This document shows, one piece after another, positions 31,922-36,686 of a stretch of DNA of 36,686 nucleotides (within the stretch, counting starts at the first letter, position 1; every line of letters begins with the position of its first letter). A model generated the notes under the pieces. It worked only from the letters and a program-made list of their open reading frames with translations. It did not search any database and was not told the DNA's origin. The DNA comes from DAMCAP01 sp032059445 (GTDB taxonomy: Bacteria; Bacillota; Clostridia; Oscillospirales; Ruminococcaceae). The stretch is from positions 1 through 36,686 of the forward strand of contig DAMCAP010000025.1 in NCBI GenBank assembly GCA_032059445.1, read 5' to 3'. Position numbers and translations under genes: made by a program.

Positions 31922-32446
31922 ATGGCTACTTTTTATCTGATTAGGCACGGCAAAACTGATTATTCACAGCGTAATCAAAAGATATATCAGGGATTTGGTG
32001 TAAATTTATCTCCTTTAAGTATTGAGGGGATTAAAGAAATTCAAAACACTTCTAAGGATACACGACTATCTCAAGCAAGTATCATCCTATCTTCGCCTTA
32101 TACTAGAGCCTTACAAACAGCTGCCATACTTTCTAAAGAGCTGCAAAAAGACATCATTGTCGAAACTGATTTACACGAATGGATGGCAAATAAAAACTAT
32201 ATTTATGAAGAAGATGAAAGAGCAGAAAAGAGTTACCGTGAATTCGTTGAGTTTAATGGAACATACCCCACTAATAAAGATATGGATTGGGAGGATATGA
32301 GCTCCATGAGAAAAAGGATTCTGCCTATTCTTAATAAATATAAGCACTATCCTAAAGTCATTATTGCCTGCCATGGAATGTTCATTCAAGCTCTGTGCAA
32401 CGGTTATCACCCCCAAAACGGTGAAATTGTAGAGTTTGAATTGTAA
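31922..32446 (+). CDS. Histidine phosphatase family protein (phosphoglycerate mutase-like)
   Basis: A 174-residue cytosolic protein with the phosphohistidine motif LIRHGKTD at the N-terminus (H8 the likely nucleophile), SSPYTRALQTA, a conserved Glu in DLHEWM, and the second catalytic histidine in ACHGMF. Members are phosphatases or mutases for sugars, nucleotides or proteins; the substrate is unknown. The ATG at 31922 is preferred over a GTG five codons earlier because GGAGGGG lies six bases before it. It belongs to the AT-rich patch. Confidence 0.9.
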   Translation: MATFYLIRHGKTDYSQRNQKIYQGFGVNLSPLSIEGIKEIQNTSKDTRLSQASIILSSPYTRALQTAAILSKELQKDIIVETDLHEWMANKNYIYEEDERAEKSYREFVEFNGTYPTNKDMDWEDMSSMRKRILPILNKYKHYPKVIIACHGMFIQALCNGYHPQNGEIVEFEL

Positions 32447-32546
32447 TTTGATAGTATAAGCATTTGGCAAATGCAGGCTTAATCCCCTAGTTAAAAATGA
32501 CTCGCATCCATAATTGCCAGCTCCAACTCTCCTTTAATATCACAAC

Positions 32547-32584
32547 AACAAACAGGTTGGTATTACACCAGCCTGTTTGTTTTA
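32547..32584. terminator. Bidirectional terminator between phosphatase and splB
   Basis: AACAAACAGG (32547-32556) pairs with CCTGTTTGTT (32572-32581), with an inner TGG/CCA. T-rich tails on both strands suit two convergent genes. Confidence 0.8.
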
Positions 32585-32613
32585 TGCTTATACCTTATAT
32601 GAGCAGATCTTCC

Positions 32614-33615
32614 TTAAGAAATATACAATATCGGCATGCCTGCAAGCTTATGAGAAACCTCTTGACGCAAAAAAGCCTCTGCCTCCACGCGTACATCATT
32701 TCGGTAACAGTACTTCCCGCGCCCACGCCCGATCATAATATCCTTATTTAGAAGATCTACAGCATTGGGAAACGCCTCTGTATTAATCGCATTGTGTACA
32801 AAGCTATAGGTCATCAAGATGATCTCTATAAACCCGTTTTTGATAACCGTTTCGCTCAGCTCGGCCGCCAATTGCTCTATCAGCTCGCTGTATAAGCGCT
32901 TGTAATCCGGCAGTAGGATCACAGGTGCGATCAATAGCCCCACCGGATACCCGGCTTCTGCCATCGCATTTAGCGCTTGTATACGTGCTCGTAGCGGAGA
33001 TGTGCCAAACTCTATACTGCGTATAATCTCCTCAGGGTTTACACTCATACGAAAGATCGTCTTTGCTTTATGATCAAGGTTGAGTAAAGGTTGCACCATG
33101 TCAAATTTCGTCGGGAATGTCAGGTACCCACGGCCTTCCTTTGCAAAGCGCTGGATTGTATAGGTTAGATTGTCTGTGATCGTATTTTCCAGCAGCAGAT
33201 CACTATTGCTGCCTATTTCAAAGGTCTGGGGCATCGGTGCGGCAGCGTCTTTTTTAAGAAGCTTATCCAGCATTTGCTCACGGTTGACAAACAATCTAAG
33301 ATAAGAGCACTTGTTATAATTGCATACCAGATAACAATATAAGCACATCGCTCGGCAACCCGAGGATGTATATGGTACCAGCCAATCAGACACCTTGTGA
33401 TTGGGCACATATTTATGTGTTTTCCTCACACCGATGATCAGGTGGTTTTTTAGCTTTGGGAAGTCACGATTACTTGCCCCAGCCAGCTCAGGTATATAGT
33501 TATGACTCTCTATTTCTTGCCACGGGAGGTTTGCATATTTTGCTTTAAGCTTCTGCCCTAATTCGTAGTCAAGTGTAGCCGGCTCATAATAAACCGCATC
33601 AAATTGCATATCCAT
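32614..33615 (-). CDS. splB: Spore photoproduct lyase (radical SAM)
   Basis: A 333-residue radical-SAM enzyme that repairs the thymine dimer called spore photoproduct, using SAM and a 4Fe-4S cluster. The cluster motif is C87-x3-C91-x2-C94 (SSGCRAMCLYCYL) with Tyr on both sides of C94, as in Bacillus. Length is close to the 342 residues of Bacillus SplB. The start is the ATG at 33615, six to seven bases after AGGAGG. At the position where Bacillus SplB has the hydrogen-donor cysteine (ACTSD), this protein reads IGSNSD, with serine 136; extra cysteines at 98 and 103 lie near the cluster. It is monocistronic. A related radical-SAM lyase cannot be excluded, but the family match is good. Confidence 0.9.
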   Translation of the reverse strand: MDMQFDAVYYEPATLDYELGQKLKAKYANLPWQEIESHNYIPELAGASNRDFPKLKNHLIIGVRKTHKYVPNHKVSDWLVPYTSSGCRAMCLYCYLVCNYNKCSYLRLFVNREQMLDKLLKKDAAAPMPQTFEIGSNSDLLLENTITDNLTYTIQRFAKEGRGYLTFPTKFDMVQPLLNLDHKAKTIFRMSVNPEEIIRSIEFGTSPLRARIQALNAMAEAGYPVGLLIAPVILLPDYKRLYSELIEQLAAELSETVIKNGFIEIILMTYSFVHNAINTEAFPNAVDLLNKDIMIGRGRGKYCYRNDVRVEAEAFLRQEVSHKLAGMPILYIS

Positions 33616-33689
33616 GTTATCTCCTCCTAGCAAATATAGTTTGTCCCCACGCATCGATACTATTTACATTGTGGATTTGTTCTATGCTA

Positions 33690-33921
33690 AAATCGAGAAA
33701 CAACTCCCTAATCGCAACAAATGCATAGGTAGTTTTTTCAACTTCTTATAAACAACCCTAACTACACAGCATAGCCTTGTTTCAAATCAAGAAGATTGCT
33801 TGTCATTTGCCATGGCGACTATAAGGGCAATAGGTCTTTTAGACTTTACCCATTTGTTAATATATAAACAGATCACAAAATCAAAGGGCAGCACTCTTGT
33901 GAGTGCCGCCCTTGACTTTTT
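33690..33921 (+). other. Orphan terminator with structured upstream region; possible small RNA
   Basis: A strong hairpin (33881-33915, arms TCAAAGGGCAGCACTC and GAGTGCCGCCCTTGA, mismatches minor) is followed by a T run, yet no gene precedes it on the plus strand. Upstream, at about 33717-33780, inverted segments (AACAA, ATGC and GTAGTT with AACTAC, GCAT and TTGTT) could form a long interrupted stem. A TAAAAT near 33690 could be a -10. The locus between divergent splB and ccdA could encode a small RNA of about 200 nt. A short open frame (33800-34018) crosses the terminator and is not credible. Confidence 0.35.
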
Positions 33922-34226
33922 TGCGTTTTCGCTTTATCTCTTTAAAATTTCATTTATGAGATACAAAGTACAAAGTATTCAGTGTAACTTTTATCTAATC
34001 AATCTTCTTTTGACCTAATGCCAGATCATTTAATATCCCTCAACGCTTGATTGTAATATCATTTATAAACTATTTTTACATATCCCGATTTGAATGGTTC
34101 TTAAGTACAAACGTGCTATTAATGCAACCTGATTGCCAAAAAGGTATAATTCGGATGCAAAGGGGTATAAATATGACATATATCTAATGAGCAAGCTCGT
34201 AAAATCGTCATGTAGTGAGGAAAATC
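33922..34226. other. AT-rich intergenic stretch upstream of ccdA
   Basis: No gene is seen. A perfect TATAAT at 34145-34150 is the likely -10 of the ccdA-tlpA operon, but the -35 region is weak, which leaves room for an activator. Confidence 0.5.
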
Positions 34227-34895
34227 ATGCAATATATCATCTCGTTTTTGGAGGGCATCATCTCATTTATCTCCCCTTGTCTGCTGCCCATGCTTCCGAT
34301 ATATATCACGTATTTTGCAGCTGAGGATGATCGTGATAGTAAGGACAAGGCGCTAAAAAACTCTCTGGGCTTTGTGCTGGGCTTTACCATCGTCTTTGTA
34401 GCACTGGGGTTGTTCTTTGGAGTAATCGGCAGCTTCTTGGTCAATTACGCCACCATCGTCAACATCGTATTGGGTGCTGTCATCGTCGTATTTGGTCTTG
34501 GCTTTATGGGGGTTATTAAACCGGTTTTGGGCGTACATGGGATGAAAAACGCCGATGCAAACAACCTAAGCTTCTTTAAGGCAGTCACGTTTGGAATGAT
34601 CTTCTCTGTCAGCTGGACACCCTGTGTAGGTGCTTTTTTAGGCTCGGCACTGGCAATGGCATCGGCAAGTGGCTCCGCCTTACAGGGCACACTGATGCTA
34701 TTGTGTTTCTCAGCTGGGCTTGGCATCCCATTTGTACTTTCCGCACTCTTGATCGACAATCTAAAAGGTGCTTTTGATTTCATTAAAAGGAATTACAAGA
34801 CAATCAACTTTGCATCCGGTCTTTTGCTTGTAATAATTGGTATCCTCATGATGACTGGTTTATTAGGACGTTTCTTAAGTTTATTTAACCGTTAG
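34227..34895 (+). CDS. ccdA: CcdA-family thiol-disulfide membrane transporter
   Basis: A 222-residue protein with six predicted membrane helices and the two redox cysteines of the family: C18 in SPCLLP and C133 in TPCVG. CcdA passes reducing power from cytosolic thioredoxin to extracytoplasmic thioredoxin-like proteins. The start is the ATG at 34227, six to seven bases after GAGG; a GTG four codons earlier is too close to that site. The next gene, a TlpA-like thioredoxin, begins 16 nt after the stop and is the expected electron acceptor. Role in cytochrome c or spore-envelope maturation is not decided by the sequence. Confidence 0.92.
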   Translation: MQYIISFLEGIISFISPCLLPMLPIYITYFAAEDDRDSKDKALKNSLGFVLGFTIVFVALGLFFGVIGSFLVNYATIVNIVLGAVIVVFGLGFMGVIKPVLGVHGMKNADANNLSFFKAVTFGMIFSVSWTPCVGAFLGSALAMASASGSALQGTLMLLCFSAGLGIPFVLSALLIDNLKGAFDFIKRNYKTINFASGLLLVIIGILMMTGLLGRFLSLFNR

Positions 34896-34911
34896 GTAAA
34901 GGAGAAATAAC

Positions 34912-35532
34912 GTGAACGATAAAAGAAAATTGGTACTAATCATTGCAGTACTTCTGGTAACCATTGCAGTTTCATTTGCTGTGTATAGTGTGTATAGAGA
35001 TAAGGTTGACCCTATGACTGGCGAAATCAGCAACGCCTCATACCTACTGCGCAAGATAGCAATAGAGCCAAATCCCGATGCAGAAGCTGACCCAAATCAA
35101 ACTATGGCAGCAGTGTCATCTCAAGCCTCTGACTTTTCCATGCAGGATGCCCAGGGCAATCAAGTTACACTTTCGAGTTTAAAGGGCAAGCCAGTAGTCT
35201 TAAACTTCTGGACCTCTTGGTGTAGCTACTGCAAGACAGAAATGCCTTATTTTGAGTCAGCTTATAAGCAGTACGGCGATAAGGTGCAGTTCGTCATGCT
35301 CAACCCTGTGAAATCCGAAAGAAGCAGTGACGATGGTAGAAACTATATTAAAAACTCCGGCTATACCTTCCCCGTATTTTATGAGACAGATGGCAAGGCA
35401 CTGAGCTTGTATGGGCTCCGCGGCTTCCCTGCTACAATCTTTATCGATGCCGACGGCAAAATTACTGCAAAAACCATCGGCGCAATCACACAAGATAAAT
35501 TAAACCAAAGCATAGGGTCTCTGATCAAATAA
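34912..35532 (+). CDS. TlpA/ResA-like membrane-anchored thioredoxin (GTG start)
   Basis: A 206-residue protein with an N-terminal signal anchor (about 7-27), a linker, and a TlpA/ResA thioredoxin domain (about 70-206). The redox motif is W103-C104-S-Y-C107, and the cis-proline region FPATIFID is present. It would reduce disulfides outside the membrane with electrons from CcdA, encoded just upstream. The start is GTG at 34912, with AAAGGAG eight bases upstream. ResA/StoA-type roles in cytochrome c or spore cortex formation are known for relatives. Confidence 0.92.
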   Translation: MNDKRKLVLIIAVLLVTIAVSFAVYSVYRDKVDPMTGEISNASYLLRKIAIEPNPDAEADPNQTMAAVSSQASDFSMQDAQGNQVTLSSLKGKPVVLNFWTSWCSYCKTEMPYFESAYKQYGDKVQFVMLNPVKSERSSDDGRNYIKNSGYTFPVFYETDGKALSLYGLRGFPATIFIDADGKITAKTIGAITQDKLNQSIGSLIK

Positions 35533-35544
35533 GAGCCCAAAAAT

Positions 35545-35585
35545 AAAGACATAGCTTTCAATTGTGAAGGCTATGTCTTTTTTGA
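35545..35585 (+). terminator. Intrinsic terminator of ccdA-tlpA
   Basis: AAAGACATAGC (35545-35555) pairs with GCTATGTCTTT (35570-35580), followed by further T. Confidence 0.9.
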
Positions 35586-35689
35586 TTTTTATAGTATAAT
35601 TATGGAAGATCCCGCCTTAGATGTGTAGATTTTCACCCCTGCACTTGGCGATAAGTAGCTAAAATCATGAATGATCGAGAGGTGTATAG

Positions 35690-36592
35690 ATGTTTCAAGA
35701 GCTTCAAACCAAACTTCAAATGCAATGGAGCATTATCAAGCAAATCCATAAAGGCTGGTCGAGCGACACCAAGTACTATATCGAAACCATTTCTGGCCTA
35801 AAGCTACTTCTTAGAATATCAGACATAGCCCATTACACAGCGAAAGAAAAGGAATACGCTATCATCAGCAAGTATGCTACACTGGGCTTTGAAATGTCGC
35901 AACCCATTAGCTTTGGCACCTGTAATAACCAGCAAACTGTCTATATGCTACTGACTTGGGTAGCAGGAGAAGACCTCGAGCTTGCGTTGCCTCATCTCAG
36001 CGCAAAGGAGCAGTATGATTTGGGATGGCAAGCAGGTAAAATCCTACGCAGCATACATCAACTACCCATCCCTCCTGATGAGGCCCCAAAAGAAACGAAG
36101 ATGGCAAAGAAATTATGGCAACTGCAAAGTTACATAGACTCAAGCTTGCGGGTAGATGGCGATGAGCCTATTATTGAATTTGTACAGGCTAATATGGGTA
36201 AGATCTGGGCAAAGCCACCTGTATATCAGCATGGGGATTTTCATCCCGGCAATCTTATCTTGACTCCTGATCACAAAATCGGCGTGATCGATTTTAATCG
36301 TTGGGGGATCGGTGACCCATATGAAGAGTTTCATAAGCTTAAGAGCTTCGCCACAGATACAAGCATTCCCTATTGCATCGGGCAGATAAATGCATATTTT
36401 GAGGGCGAAGTACCAGAAGATTTTTGGACGATCCTTGCGGTATATGTTGCGCACACTGCCCTGTATTCGATAAAATGGGCAGAGCAAGTTGGCGAAAAGG
36501 ATATTGCAAACATGATCAGGATCTATGAGAAGTGCTTGAAGCATTACAACTGCTTTCAAGATATGATCCCCAGTTGGTATAAGCAAGCTTGA
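35690..36592 (+). CDS. APH-family phosphotransferase
   Basis: A 300-residue cytosolic kinase of the aminoglycoside/choline phosphotransferase (APH) superfamily. The catalytic loop is HGDFHPGN (181-188, D183 the likely base, N188 metal-binding), followed by VIDFNRWGIGDPYEE with D201 as the metal ligand. The N-terminal lobe (about 15-100) fits a kinase fold. Members phosphorylate antibiotics, choline, fructosamine or homoserine; this one cannot be assigned, and chromosomal context gives no sign of a resistance cassette. AGAGGTG lies about eight bases before the ATG. It ends at a terminator. Confidence 0.85.
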   Translation: MFQELQTKLQMQWSIIKQIHKGWSSDTKYYIETISGLKLLLRISDIAHYTAKEKEYAIISKYATLGFEMSQPISFGTCNNQQTVYMLLTWVAGEDLELALPHLSAKEQYDLGWQAGKILRSIHQLPIPPDEAPKETKMAKKLWQLQSYIDSSLRVDGDEPIIEFVQANMGKIWAKPPVYQHGDFHPGNLILTPDHKIGVIDFNRWGIGDPYEEFHKLKSFATDTSIPYCIGQINAYFEGEVPEDFWTILAVYVAHTALYSIKWAEQVGEKDIANMIRIYEKCLKHYNCFQDMIPSWYKQA

Positions 36593-36606
36593 TCTAAAGG
36601 GCATAA

Positions 36607-36641
36607 AAAACAGACCTGTTTTACAGAACAGGTCTGTTTTT
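36607..36641 (+). terminator. Intrinsic terminator of the phosphotransferase gene
   Basis: AAAACAGACCTGTT (36607-36620) pairs perfectly with AACAGGTCTGTTTT (36627-36640), with a 6-nt loop and T tail. Confidence 0.92.
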
Positions 36642-36686
36642 GTTAAGCTGCTTTAAAATTATTTCGATAGACCTTTTGTTACTGCA

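Noticed and set aside
30710..32460. Integrated mobile element at tRNA-Leu
   Set aside because: No integrase, transposase or repeat of the tRNA 3' end was found by eye; only the composition shift remains, which is reported separately.
33800..34018. A 72-codon open frame between splB and ccdA
   Set aside because: It runs through a strong intrinsic terminator, has no ribosome binding site and a hydrophobic AT-driven composition.
35690..36592. Acquired aminoglycoside resistance gene
   Set aside because: The superfamily is broad, the gene sits in ordinary chromosomal context with its own terminator and no mobile element; similarity is to the fold only.

Overview
The window looks like a chromosomal segment of a spore-forming, low-to-mid GC Clostridia (Firmicutes), probably Ruminococcaceae/Oscillospiraceae-like. 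The evidence is a complete-looking de novo purine operon in Bacillus/Clostridium order, groES-groEL behind a CIRCE operator, a split transketolase, a PerR-type regulator, ECF vitamin/nucleoside-type transport, and three spore-linked loci (cwlJ-gerQ, splB and possibly an M23 peptidase). Strong Shine-Dalgarno sequences precede almost every gene, and many genes end in intrinsic terminators. No phage, IS element, CRISPR array or rRNA was seen. Three 10-N assembly gaps lie in or just upstream of the purine operon.

Layout. 1-913: partial DUF2974 alpha/beta hydrolase (minus, runs off the left edge). 1070-1459: PerR-like Fur regulator with a Per-box-like promoter. 1716-2810: secreted M23 metallopeptidase. 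3050-3947: cwlJ-gerQ spore germination pair. 4220-6009: promoter, attenuator leader, ECF S component and P-loop kinase. 6063-6821: UPF0145 and DUF3842 genes. 6959-9792: iadA (isoaspartyl dipeptidase) divergent from an rpiR-type regulator and a small P-loop kinase. 9884-12639: two-component system with a candidate 33-residue membrane peptide between regulator and kinase. 12819-14435: penicillin-binding transpeptidase. 14572-14757: tautomerase. 14907-22742: purE-C-F-M-N-H-D operon with an attenuated leader. 22831-24803: SPFH (band 7), NfeD and PadR regulator with a double operator. 24852-25388: GNAT. 25469-27563: groESL. 27656-28405: ZIP transporter. 28672-30481: two-subunit transketolase. 30710-30791: tRNA-Leu(CAA). 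30900-32446: an AT-rich patch with two DUF3795 proteins and a histidine phosphatase. 32614-33615: splB. 34227-35532: ccdA and a TlpA-like thioredoxin. 35690-36592: APH-family phosphotransferase.

How genes work together. The purine genes form one minus-strand transcript from a sigma-A promoter at 22714-22742, through a leader with a possible small ORF and an intrinsic terminator; several internal cistrons overlap. CwlJ and GerQ act together in spore cortex lysis, and SplB repairs UV damage in spores. CcdA would pass electrons to the TlpA-like protein outside the membrane. PadR very probably represses its own promoter and may control the NfeD/SPFH membrane module next to it. The ECF S component and its kinase look like an uptake-and-trap pair whose substrate I cannot name.

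No single spectacular new system stands out. The best leads are two leaders that fit no riboswitch class I recognise (ECF/kinase and purE), the small ORF in the two-component operon, the operators at iadA/rpiR and padR, an orphan terminator locus at about 33.7-33.9 kb, and a SplB that seems to lack the usual hydrogen-donor cysteine.
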